In this document: in pieces, positions 36,459 to 47,381 of the stretch | Position numbering within the stretch: the first letter of the stretch is position 1 | Layout of the letters: each line of letters opens with the position of its first letter | NCBI GenBank assembly: GCA_037039685.1 | Contig: JAWNGF010000002.1 | Location: 3,100,001-3,164,000 of the forward strand | Length of the DNA: 64,000 nucleotides | Direction of reading: 5' to 3' | DNA from: Ceratobasidium sp. AG-K | Lineage: Eukaryota > Basidiomycota > Agaricomycetes > Cantharellales > Ceratobasidiaceae | Notes under the pieces: model-generated | Told to the model about the DNA's origin: nothing | The model's database searches: none | What the model saw: the letters and a program-made list of their open reading frames with translations, nothing else | Translations under genes and position numbers: made by a program

Positions 36459-38812
36459 TGCCACAGATATGATGTAGGCGCATATCTTTCCCATTGCTTG
36501 ACTGCGGGGCGGAACATCTAAACCTATTGCCTTCCTCTCCGCCAAAAACTTGGCTTTTGCGGCCTGTTGCTCACATTAGTTATCTCCAAGAGGGCGATAC
36601 GAGATGTTCTCACCCCTGTTTGTTGTGAAGCACAGTTGCACGATCCAATTATTATGCCTTCCTGTAATCGCAGCAATATATTCGCCTGGCTCTAGGTGAA
36701 ATATATTCTCCGTTCCTCCGCTACCACCGTGGTACACTCCCTCGAATTTGCGGGTGGATCCTCCTACCTGGTGACTATATACGAACTACTTTCGATTCAG
36801 TGGGTACATCCTCTAAGTAATCATAGAAGTCCATTAACATACCTGAATCCCGTCAATATACGTTCCGCACTGGACTAGTATGCTAGAAACACGCGCCAAT
36901 TCGCCACGATAGAAGAGTGGACGGTCGGTGAACGGGACTGCGTCGACACCACCGTAGAACTGTGAATAAATACGTTCTTCACTCGCTTTTGGCGGTTGAA
37001 TATCGTGTCGCCAGATGCCCTACATTCTGATTAGAGAGGTGTATAGTCGAGAGTATGAAAATCAATTACTTGTAATTGGTGGACCATCCCCCCTTGACTT
37101 GCCCAGCAAACGCGACGAGAAGCCCGCCGTTGCTTCTCATTACCGTAGGAATCCCACCACCGCCTCCATAGTTCTGAGATAGTCTACCTTTAGTGGTAAT
37201 AAATTGGAGCGCGCAGACGCCTTTCGAGTCAATCCAAGTCATGATCTCAGAAATATGTTCTTCTATTGAGGGTGGCTTTAGAGCCCGGGTATAATTGCAT
37301 CCAAGGTAAAGTTACTCACCGCTCTTCAGATGAAATATATTCTCGGTGCCGCCTTGACCTCCATGTTTATTGGAACTACTCCCATCGCTATATGCGACTA
37401 AAAGTGAGTTAACATGGCTGTCGCAGCATATGGTGAGGGATCTAATGGTCCTCATAGCGTAGGATGAATCTTCGAACGTATGATCACTGAATGTGAATTT
37501 GTCCAAAGTTGGGCGCTGATATGTAATCAACGAGTCGTACAGCTCGGTGATGCGCCCTTGGAGTTCTTCCGAAAGTAATTTGGTCACTGGGACCGCACTA
37601 AGAACCCTGACTCTTGCCCATTGACCAACAGGCACTTCGTATGAATTCGGTAAGTAGTCGACCCGTGCTGTGAACCGATGGTATACCTGTGCTATGCAGC
37701 CATGCTGGAACACCTTCATGCAACCTAGACGTTATGCCGCCCTACGAAGGCCACAAGCGAAGAAGTGAGATACGACAGCGGGCCCCAGGAACCTATTAGT
37801 CATACCTTTGTAGATACTCTTCCTGTACTGGACGCGGATAACTGGCCAAGGCCCAGATAGGATGTATCATCTGCGGACTTTGATATGATACAGTCAGCGA
37901 CATGCGATATGATCAGTGTTAGTTCAAGATTAATCGCATACATTCCCTCTGTTGGATTGTGAGTCTGTGACCGTAATTGAGGTCCCTAAATCGAATACCT
38001 ATGCAAAAGAGTGTATCTATTTCATGTACTAGACATAAACGGTGTAGTTGAGTTTGAACCCACCAGTGGAATTACGTCTCCCCTAAGGCCCAAGATTTAG
38101 TAGTGAGTTAGTTCCGCTTATTGACTTATCTTAATGCTATTGCGATTCGCACTCACCAGTTTTCCAAGACTCGGCAAAGTGCTCGGGAAATCTTAAATAG
38201 ACTAGCTTGCGCGAGTGCATGGCGAATGGCTACCTCAAATTCTGACGTAGGTTTGAGGTCTTCAAAAGGGATGTTAACTCGCAACCTTTGAACCATTAGA
38301 CTTTTGGTAACTGAGATCGCCTCGCCGTTTCTCTGGTTCTGCCTGGCGATTCGTAGCTCAGTCCATGGAGAGATGGCCGCTATCGCCGACAATGACCATC
38401 CATGGTGCACATAATTGGTCTCCCAGGGGTTATGCGAAGTAGTTAAATCAGTATGGATTTCGTCTGTCTCGTATGTGTGCATTGAGACCCGAGAATGCAG
38501 CACGGCTACTATATTCTCTGTTTTTCTCGGACCATCGATGTGACTCATGTCAACCCCGCCCAGATCTGACAGTAATGAGCAAAAATCCTGAATAGTGCAA
38601 GCAGAATCGCTGCAGTTGGGTTACTTACAGCCATTACCACGAAGCTTTCAACTTTGCGCTCAGAAATATGAGTTTACTGAAGCAGACAAACTCACTAAAT
38701 CGAGCTTGGATGAGTCGCTGAGGTCAATAAACGATGTCGTTTGTTGCCACGCCACCTCAGGTACTGCTAGACGGCGTGCGTTGTTGCTGTCACCACGAGG
38801 CGGATGGAGCAT
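36459..38812 (-). CDS. MACPF-like (perforin-type) protein with two C-terminal jacalin lectin domains
   Basis: The minus-strand exons read in order. A short N-terminal exon begins at 38812. The exon 38548-38153 has TNYVHHGWSLSAIAAISPW and ends in a helix with ALCRVLENW. The next two short exons read GDVIPL and VFDLGTSITVTDS, the W/YG-(T/D)-x-(F/I)-x region followed by a beta-hairpin as in fungal MACPF proteins. The next exon (to 37312) has WARVRVLSAVPVTKLLSEEL and LYDSLITYQRP, the usual MACPF C-terminal linker, leading into jacalin repeat 1 (HGGQGGTENIFHLKSG, then LSQNYGGGGGIPTV). Jacalin repeat 2 begins FYGGVDAVPFTDRP, continues IDGIQ, HGGSGGTENIFHLEPGEYIA, AITGRHNNWIVQLCFTTNR and ends near FGGEEG. 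Introns are GT-AG. The pore-forming family role is membrane insertion; the jacalin parts would bind mannose/galactose-type glycans. No signal peptide is seen. The jacalin call is firm, MACPF moderate; the 3' end is approximate. Confidence 0.7.
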
Positions 38813-40190
38813 GTTGTCGTGTAATGGAATTGATGTGATGATTTGCTAGCGATAGCACTAAGGTGGGTTCGTGGTCGAGCAAGGTGTCGAGGTTGAGATG
38901 TATTGTTGCCACTGTATCGCCACTGCTTGCTAAGCTCGTTGGGTTACTCAGCAACCACCAGTTGTCGATATGCCACCCTGCCCAAAACGGCAGCCTCTTC
39001 CATCCTACGTTATCGAGCTCTGTTAGTAGCACTGTAAACTGGTCCCCTGATATGCCCATTGAACCTCTTCCAAGAGAACGAGTACAAACAACAAACTTGG
39101 CGCTTACGAGCCCTGTTGTGTTGACTCAATAATACCACTTGCGCTCCTAGACACTTGTTTGCCGGGCGATCACCCAATGGAGTCAAAATTTTAGGGCCAA
39201 CCAATCATGTACTTGCGATGTGAAAGCATTGCAAGCGGCCATGATGGAACGTGATGATATTGGCGAGGTAAGATGCATTACGAGTACGAAGACCACGAGC
39301 TTCACAATCCCTCTGAGCTTCCCTCGTACTCAATATTTCCGCCATGCGCAATAAATTTGATTTGGGCAATCGTGTAAGACTTGCCCCTTTTTTCATCACC
39401 ACAATGCCATGGGTTAGCATATACCCAGTCCGCGATGAGAACACGGCACCTAATGCATTTTACTTGAGCTTCAAGGACTTCGAGATCGGTTCTGCGAGCA
39501 CGAACCAGGCTGCTGTAATATGAAAACTAGGTTGGAACACGGATATTTTTTGGAGCCCAGCATATACTTACCTGATACGGGGACTATTTGCTAAGTTCAA
39601 GTGTGTGAGCCCGTTGGCTTGAAAAACAGCATGGGAGATGGTTGGCATCACAAGGAAGACTTTACTCCAACCCACGCTGGTATGGCTCATTTTATATTCA
39701 TAGGGCTTGATGCGATCTATTCTCACTAGACATTGGGATGTACTAACTCAATACACCGACTCTCTGCGGGGTTCCGCCAATATAATTGGCTGAGTGTTAT
39801 TTCACTTAGCGAAACTCGAAATTGGCCGTGGCTCAGGCATAGGGTCTGCAAGCCTTTAGGATGTGCTTGATTGTCGGCCCATTGCGGATATGCGAGTAGG
39901 AAAAAATGCGGGATGCAGCCTTGCGCTTCCTATCAGTTTGGGAATTCTACAAGTGGGCGCCTGTCTTGAGCTGGCGTTGCACCTTCCTAACTGGTAAGCG
40001 CCGCCAGTGCAATTTCAGCGCATGGCAAGAGCCGAGGCGATCCCCTCGTGTCAACGACCAATCTGGCGAACTCCAATTAGCTGGTACCGCGCAAAAATAA
40101 CGCAATATCGACCTACCCAAAACGTATGGCGTACGCGCGCAAACGTCCAATCGAGCTATTTGCCGGAAGAAAAGCTTAAAACCACCTCGC
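38790..40190 (-). pseudogene. F-box/LRR-like gene, probably decayed
   Basis: Minus-strand segments read like fungal F-box/leucine-rich proteins: HPKGLQTLCLSHGQFRVSLS (about 39870-39810), VMPTISHAVFQANGLTHLNL (about 39650-39590) and a last exon with TVLLTELDNVGWKRLPFWAG, DTVATIHLNLDTLLDHEPTL ending SASW. The final exon overlaps the putative start of the MACPF-jacalin gene by about 20 bases in another frame. Upstream, around 39960-40080, stops interrupt the most plausible frame, and no F-box motif could be read. It could be a real gene with introns I failed to place. Confidence 0.4.
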
Positions 40191-40812
40191 CACGCGTGGC
40201 ATCAACGGCTCAGGACTGGAACGTGTACGTGTGGTCGTGATCATCTCAACGCATGTTTTCTTTATGGGAAAGCAACTCACTTCACTCAAAGCTATGTCCT
40301 CTAATAGTATATAGGATTTGCCTTCCTAGCATCCACTATGAAATCGTCGTGATTGCCTTGTGAGCCAAACAATTAATTTAAGGGTGGAGGTTGAGTCATA
40401 TAGCCGAGCTTGATGCCTAATACCTGTAATATGCTAGGCCGGGTTTGGTCCCGGGTAGTTTGCACGAGCGAGATTACAATAATACTGATTTTATAGATAA
40501 GTGTAACGGGTTGTGTACATGCCCGTATCTTTCAACGAAAGCAAGCCGTCATCGACCTATTGAGACAATTTACCGGGGATCACACCAATTTACAGATGGA
40601 ACAAATATTTTGTAAGCATACAGGAGTACGGGATATACTATATGGGGTGTAGCTATTGAAGGGGTCTCTTGGATGTGATAGACGATGCAGACGTCTTCTT
40701 CAAAATGTTCAGCGCTATTGGTTGTACAAACTACGACAAGCCCCAGGCTTCCAGTTAGACTCTACTTCATAAAATATCATTATTTAAAACTTCATGACAT
40801 TAACGTTTGGGC
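40191..40812. other. Intergenic, nothing recognised
   Basis: AT-rich sequence between the F-box-like remnant and the aminopeptidase 3' end. No gene or repeat is seen. Confidence 0.5.
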
Positions 40813-43778
40813 TTAGATCGCGGCACACTCCCGCTCCAACCACGCTTGTGCTCGCTTATCTCCAATCTTAGCCAGCTCGGGTCCGACCTTGTTGAGTACC
40901 TCTTTGTGATAGTCGTTCAACCAAACTCGCTCCGCCTCGGTCAGCAACGATACGTCCACAAGTTTGGTATGGATCGGGCTCATTGTGACGTGTTCGAATC
41001 CAAGATACCCACGGGATCCATAGTCATTCGGAGTCGACGCTTTGCGAACCACAACAATACTTTCAATACGGATCCCGAACTTGCCGTCGGCGTAATACCC
41101 AGGCTCTGAAACAGACAGAGTGAGCAGCGATAATTAACTTTTGACACAGAACCGACCATTGGAAAGCACCATTCCCTCCTTGAGTTTAGTCTGCGGATGG
41201 CCCAATTAAATACAGGAGGCCTGTATTACAAAAGCGCAACTTACATCGTTATAGGTAATACGGGTGCCAATTCCTTGTGGCCCTTCATGAACACATAGAT
41301 AATGCCCGACGCCATGTCCAGTTCCATGTCTTGAATGATGGGGTTTATTAGCCAACGGTCGTAGTATATTGTTGTGTGACTTGCCTATAGTCTATCCAGG
41401 AATGGTGACGTGAGTATATGCTAGTAACCAGCAACGAAATGTGTGTTTTTGCTTACCGAGTCCATCCTGCCACAAAGCCCGTCGTGCAAACGCGTCACTA
41501 AAATGACCTTGATATGTTATCGTTGAAATTAGAGCGAACATCTACACTCACAGCAAGTATCCTATCGTACCAGCCGCCGTTAATGAAAGCGATCTTAGTC
41601 AAAGGCCTTGACGCACCCGTTGTCCCAGTTGGGAATATGGCAGTGTCAATCGCGATGTGGCCTTGCAACACTCGTGTGAATGCGCGCTTCTCCTCGTCCG
41701 TCGGGGTTCCAAAGTGCTAGACAACGAAAATACCATCAATACCAGATGTCAGTCAGTAAAATCTTACACACCCAAGTGCGAGTTACGTCAGTTGTACCAT
41801 CCAGGAATTGGGCTTTGTAAGGGTTGGATGAGCAGGGAGGTGTGCAAGATCATAACGTGGATAACATACCGCCCGAGTCGCACAAGTACATCTGATCTTT
41901 CTTGATCTCTGCCGACCCCTTCTCGGGTGGGGAATAATGAATAATGGCTATGCGTTTCGTTAATATTAGAGCTGGAGCCTATCAAGAGAAATCCACTAGC
42001 CTCCGTTCGGCCCCGTACTGCTGATCGTGGTGAATGATAGCCCTTTGAATAGGTCTAACTCGCTACGATAGCGTTCCAATACTTGAGCAGCCTCGTATTC
42101 GGTCCATTTGGGTGTGTCGGAAGAGGACAGATGTTCCTCAAGGTGAGCAAAATACCTGGCCTACGAGCATCGCAGTTAGGATGACCAAACGCGGTGAGTT
42201 GCGCATCGAGGGATAAATGGAAAGAAGGGAAACTTTCATACCAGTGCCACTCCGTCCCGGATATGCGAATTCCTAAATCCTTCGAGCTCGACCGCATTTT
42301 TGATGGATTTAGCATCAGCGACACTCGACCGAACCACATGGGAGCGATCTTTTCCAATGGCTTCTGCAATAGCAAGACTGGTCTTGGAGTCGATTAAATA
42401 TTTCTGCGCCATCAGTCAGGATCAGCGACAGTGGGTAGCCTAACAGAAACTGGCTTACTCCATGAGATGCGGATCGTTCCTCGGCATCCTCACCCTCCGC
42501 CTCCTCTGCACCCTCCTCCGTAGTTTCGACTTTGAGGTCCTTTCCTAGCGCCTCAAGCCGCTTGAAGATGTCCTCGTACGGGGAAACCTCCCATCCAGAT
42601 GCTTTCAAGTTATCCTTTGCCTCGGGTGTGAGTTGGGAATCATTTACGAACAGTGTAGCGTTCGAGGGTGATACTACGGCATACGCGAAGAAAACTGTCC
42701 GTCAAATGACGTGAGCTTGAGTACTCCTGAGCTATTCCACTGGACGAACCAGGATTGTATGATATATCTGATCCCCGCATCCCTACAAGCCAGGCCACCT
42801 CGTCCAACAAGGACACGACTGTACCAGCCGCACCGGTTCGCGCGAGCTTGGCCCGCAGGTTGGCTAGCTTTTCACTTGGCGATGCCCCAGCATAATCTAG
42901 ACTCAGAGGGCTGATAGGATTGCTCGGACGGGTTGGACGAGAAGACCATATTTTGTCAACCAGGTTTGTGGAAATGGGAACGAGAGACGAGCCGCGAGGG
43001 CTAAGGGTTTTCCACAGATCCGCCGCGTCCGCTGCCAAAAAAGAGATTGGCAGGCGTTCGGGGTTATATTATGGGCGAAGGCGCACCGGATGAAATTAGG
43101 GTGGAATCAATTCCGATTTTGGTTCCCTTGGGTAGTTTCTGCGTGCACGGGTGAATCGGCCATGTGATTCGCCAATTTATCTCGACACACCTTGGCTAGA
43201 AACTGCTGCCAAGTAGGCACACCTGTTCAAAAGGTAGATGAGCTCGGCGTACGGTTAGGAACCCCTGAGTTTCTCACCGGGAAGACCCTGCTTCATCAAC
43301 GTCCAATTGCTGCTCAAGGGTTAAGCTAGAACACGAATTCCATTTTGTTAGACGCACTCGTCCAATTGTTGGCCTGCTTGGAGGAAATAACGGCCATCGG
43401 TAAATAAGAAGGCTTCAGTCGTAGTTACAACCGCACACCCTGTCCGAATTCCATTAGTCTCGAAACCATCAAAACGCCCGATCGCCCATACCAGCAGATC
43501 CGTCGAACCCACTAATAAAAGCCCGCCGGGCATCACAGCTGGCCAGATACTCGCTCGAATCTGAGTGATTATTAGTGCCTCATTCTTTACTCTTTTCGTA
43601 ACATCTTACGTTGATCCTCCGAGACGATCACGCTAAAAAGGGACTCGATTAATCAACACGGGCATGGCAGTGCCAACTATACATACTAGGCATCGACTTG
43701 ATTTTCTTTCATCAACGATCGGAGAGCTTCGAGGCGCTTGGTGGTGTGGACAGTACGCGTTTCTGTGTCGCCGGCCAT
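40813..43778 (-). CDS. Xaa-Pro aminopeptidase P (M24B, cytosolic type)
   Basis: It removes the N-terminal residue from peptides with proline in second position, using two Mn2+ or Zn2+ ions. It starts [20 protein letters not shown] at 43778. Exon ends join as QVDAY|VIVSEDQ, then [20 protein letters not shown] and [23 protein letters not shown], which is the creatinase-like N-domain. The middle has an acidic insert ([13 protein letters not shown]) after [12 protein letters not shown]. The catalytic domain has [28 protein letters not shown] (first metal Asp), [18 protein letters not shown] (metal His), then [15 protein letters not shown] (metal Glu region). It ends [20 protein letters not shown]...CAAI. 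Introns are short GT-AG. The frame stays open upstream to 44054, which would add about 92 residues rich in Ser/Arg; a mitochondrial form from an upstream start is conceivable. Confidence 0.92.
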
Positions 43779-44769
43779 CCTATATCCTGATAATGAAACC
43801 TGGCAAGCCGAGAGGTGTCTGTAGAACGTGGGGACTCTAGTGCTTGGTGTTACCCGTGGATGCAGGTACTTGAAGATATTTATGCTAGTAAATTGTTGGC
43901 GCGTGATCGTCTTCCAAGATCCGTATGAGATCGCGCTTGACCGAAGACGCGAGCATGTGCTGTTCATCTGGAGCGATAGAAGGCGCCTGGCGCTTATGGT
44001 GATGATCAACCCTCTCAATTCCCAACTTTGATTTATTTCCAACAGCGAGTTCACTCAGCCCAACCACTTTAACTACACTAAAAATGGTCCTCGCTGTGAT
44101 ACAACAGGGCTAATAAAAATTGAATATATCGAAATTAACTGCCCTAATAAGCCGATAATGGCTAGTACCACCAGGTTCCGTAACTGCAACGAAAGGCGCC
44201 TCTGCTTCGACCAAGCTTCTTACGCCAAACTCGTCTCGGGCCTACATGTTACTTTCATGACTTAGAGATACTATGCTACGATAATATATGTATTTAAACG
44301 TGCATTCAATCATACAGTATGCACCCGAGTGTGCCTCGTTCATGCCTCGTCGAGTCGCGATCAATCATGGGGTTTGAGGGTCATGGACGGTCGCCAATAA
44401 CGGCAGGAAGGAGAACTGTAATCGGAAAGCTGGTTCCCATTCGACATGCGTAGAGGGTATGAACGGCGGGTGAGTAATTGTACCAACTGCATTTTAGGTT
44501 GGTAAGGTTGAGCTGCTGCGTCCACCGACCCGCAGAAGTTGACAATCCTGCGGCCTTGCGTAAATTTCAGCGATACATATATCATTGATCATGTATGTAC
44601 AAACCCAACGATCACGGTGTAAATTTGGGAGCGAGATATGTATAGAGTGGCAAGTCGCGTCTAGATTTACATAATCTGGCCTTGGGACCAATGGCTAAGC
44701 AGGTTCAGCCTAGCCTAATGTAATTGAATGTTCTGAGTTCATGTATAATAGTGCTACGATGCGTTTAGG
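43779..44769. other. Intergenic, promoter of the aminopeptidase
   Basis: It contains the in-frame upstream extension of the aminopeptidase (to 44054) and otherwise short unrelated frames. No family was recognised. Confidence 0.45.
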
Positions 44770-45140
44770 CAAGTCTGAAATTAAGCCACGGCGGGGCCGT
44801 TCTGGTGTTCAAATCGCGCATATAACCGCAGCCGGTACCAGGCGTCATGATTCCAGGATAGATGTCACCGTTCCAGAATCTGTCATTGTGATTAAGTGAT
44901 CGGAAACCAGGTCGGGGGATGCTAACATGGCGTTTCGGCGCATGGTATGACTAAGTCTACACCTCCGCCCTGAACCACATCAGTCTCAAGGTAGGGTATA
45001 GGTCGAACCGGTAAGTTGGGTGTCACCGATTCTTTTTCTAATAATGTGGTGCGAGCTAGTCGAGGGACAGATATCAGCCACGTCGGGATAAATTTCACTG
45101 GACCAAGAGGTCCTCTGGCCTCAGGGTCCGCAGCCTGCAA
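44770..45140 (-). CDS. Hypothetical short ORF or gene fragment
   Basis: The minus strand reads GPLGPVKFIPTWLISVPRLA, then LPVRPIPYLETDVVQGGGVD ending PCAETPC. In another frame just downstream it reads RFWNGDIYPGIMTPGTGCGY, joinable by an intron. The composition looks protein-like (few low-complexity runs), but I know no family with these motifs. It may be the 3' end of a decayed gene. Confidence 0.25.
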
Positions 45141-45604
45141 CTTCCATTCTCACTTTTTAAGAGGCGTTGATTTATTTAGATAAATGGACTTGACCGACCC
45201 TGACGTAATCAATAATGCGTCAGCATACGCACCACTGTCCATTTCCGAATGAGAACGAGAAGTTGCTCCCGAATATTACCGGGTTTTACGATCCAAACTC
45301 ACGGGACGTTGTGTTGAAAACAGTACGGACTGCTGCCACGCCGCACACCACCCGACTAAGGCATAAACTTAACAAGGCACCTCCTTGAAAGTGGCAAACC
45401 TTTGGTCTATGTTCCTGCAAGGTAGTCTGTCAATAGTTATTGGAATCTGGTTGACAAGGTGAGGCCGTTGGTGTCCGACGATTGAGGTAACCCGGCTGTA
45501 TCATCAGGATCAGAATCAAGATGCTTGGGAAAGGACAAGCACTCGGATATTCCCGAAAAAATGCCCCCGCGGTAGATAGTGATTGATTGTTCGATTATTG
45601 ACGG

Positions 45605-45835
45605 ATGTAATTGTATGGATGCCCAATTTGGAAGGATTTACCTTTCAGCCAAACGGAAATCAGTGCCCGGAATTGTCCCGGAATTCGGTCTAACGGGCTC
45701 GGAAGTAGGGTACACCTAATTACCCAGAACGAGCGCATTTCGGGGGCTGAGTTTAAAAATCACAAACCCCTAACTCTCCGTCATCGAAACAATACACGCA
45801 TCGATCGACTGTAGTAGGAGTTGATTCTGCGATGA
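45605..45835 (+). repeat. Dispersed repeat, copy A
   Basis: Similar to 56872-57090. Shared strings in the same order include ATGCCCAA, GATTTACCTTT, CGGAAAT, CACAAACCCCT, CGTCATCGAAA and ATCGATCGACT. Both copies give an open frame reading RDLPF/KDLPF ... HKPL(T/I)LRHR. The copies are strongly diverged, so this is an old mobile-element fragment or gene-family relic. Confidence 0.5.
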
Positions 45836-47085
45836 TCCGGTCGAATGGTACTGGGGGATGTAAGTCCTCTCATAGAGCCGAGCCAACCCACTTTCCCCAG
45901 TGATCACAGACATCGTCCTGCCAAACTCAGGAAAGTTCCCTTTGCGATAGTCCAACGTTATAGGTTTGCACGAAAGAGCAAATCTTATAAATGGAAGATG
46001 ATAGGAAGCATATGAAGCCCGCGCTGCTGTTGTCTCGAGAGAATCGCACCGATGTTCACTCTATCTATACCGCCTCCACCACACTCAATGTTGATATGGC
46101 TGGGTGGAGGGGCTCGCAGATCTAGACAAGAGCTTGTCCGCCAAGCAGGGGAGTCGTTCTACGATTACCTGTCGCGTTGGCTAGCTATCAAAGGTTTCAG
46201 GCTAGAGTGGAGATTCGAACACTATCCAGACGCTAAACCGGGCAAGAAATATATTTATCGTCCCATTGGTTAGCCCCATTACGATTCCCATTCGGCGAGA
46301 ACTGCTGATTTTGGGTTACCATGTAGTGAATGGGTTTGATTTGCCTACATGTGTTTGCGGCCTCGATGACAACGAAGAGGTTGCCAAAGAGGGCGCCTGC
46401 AAAAGTTTTATCGAGAGCTATGGTTGCGTAAGCTTATCTTTCCGTAGCCTCGACTGAAACCTGAGACTGACGTGTGCTTGATTCTAGATAGTGTGAAACC
46501 AGCGGGGGGCGAGAAGGGAGTAATATGAAATTGGAATTTTTGTTTCCGCGAGATTTGTATTTGAGCATTTGTATACATGTAGTCATGTTCATTATAGTAC
46601 AGACGGAAACTGAGGAGTTTACATGGCTTTTGAGGCAGCAAAAGGAATGGCAAGTGATGGCAGGGCCCTCCCTATCAATCAACCCTCGCTATACAACGCC
46701 AAGACAGCAAATTTGTAGGCAAAGCTTAATCCGCATTTGGTCCGGTGTGTCTTGGCGTGAAGAAGCCTAGCGGAGACCTGAACTGCAGCGGATAGCACCA
46801 GAAACATCAGCTTGATAACCGTAATAAAGCCTAGCTTGGCGGATCGACGGATGATTGTGGGGTTGTCCAAGTCTCGTAAGCAGATATACATCTGGAAGAG
46901 GCGCATACATCGCACCGAGAACGTTACAATTGGCAATAAGGTACCACAGGCACGGGAACTACATCAATCCACTTCTTTACCGTAGCGTGGACATTGATCA
47001 AGGGTGAAGGTGACTCACCATTCCATCTGCATTTGGGGAACTGAGCCACTTGAAAGCCTCGTTATACAGCGTGAAACGACAAAGC
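45836..47085. other. Intergenic; one small unassigned ORF at 46052-46273
   Basis: A plus-strand frame (46052-46273) reads RRSRQELVRQAGESFYDYLS and RLEWRFEHYPDAKPGKKYIY, which looks like real protein but is unassigned. A second frame follows (46266-46457) with LGYHVVNGFDLPTCVCGLDD. Together they may be exons of one unknown gene. Nothing else is supported up to the transposon boundary. Confidence 0.3.
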
Positions 47086-47381
47086 TTACACTGTGTACCT
47101 TGGCGACACTGAATCCTAGTGTTACAGGCACTAGGCCAAGAATGTCCGTTTTCAGTGCCTTTTCCAGTGCTTTTCACTGTAATTTTTCAACCCTTGTTCC
47201 GTGAGGTCGCCTAAGTATATACATATAAAATCTAATTAAATTGCGGCCTTACAGAAGGCAAAAACGAGCGGACACACGCCAAGGTAACATATTAGGAAAC
47301 CAAATCCTTTCAAAACGCCATGGGTATGAGTTTAAGCATTTATTCTATCTCGGGTTCTGTGTAGCACATTAGTGATCTGTG

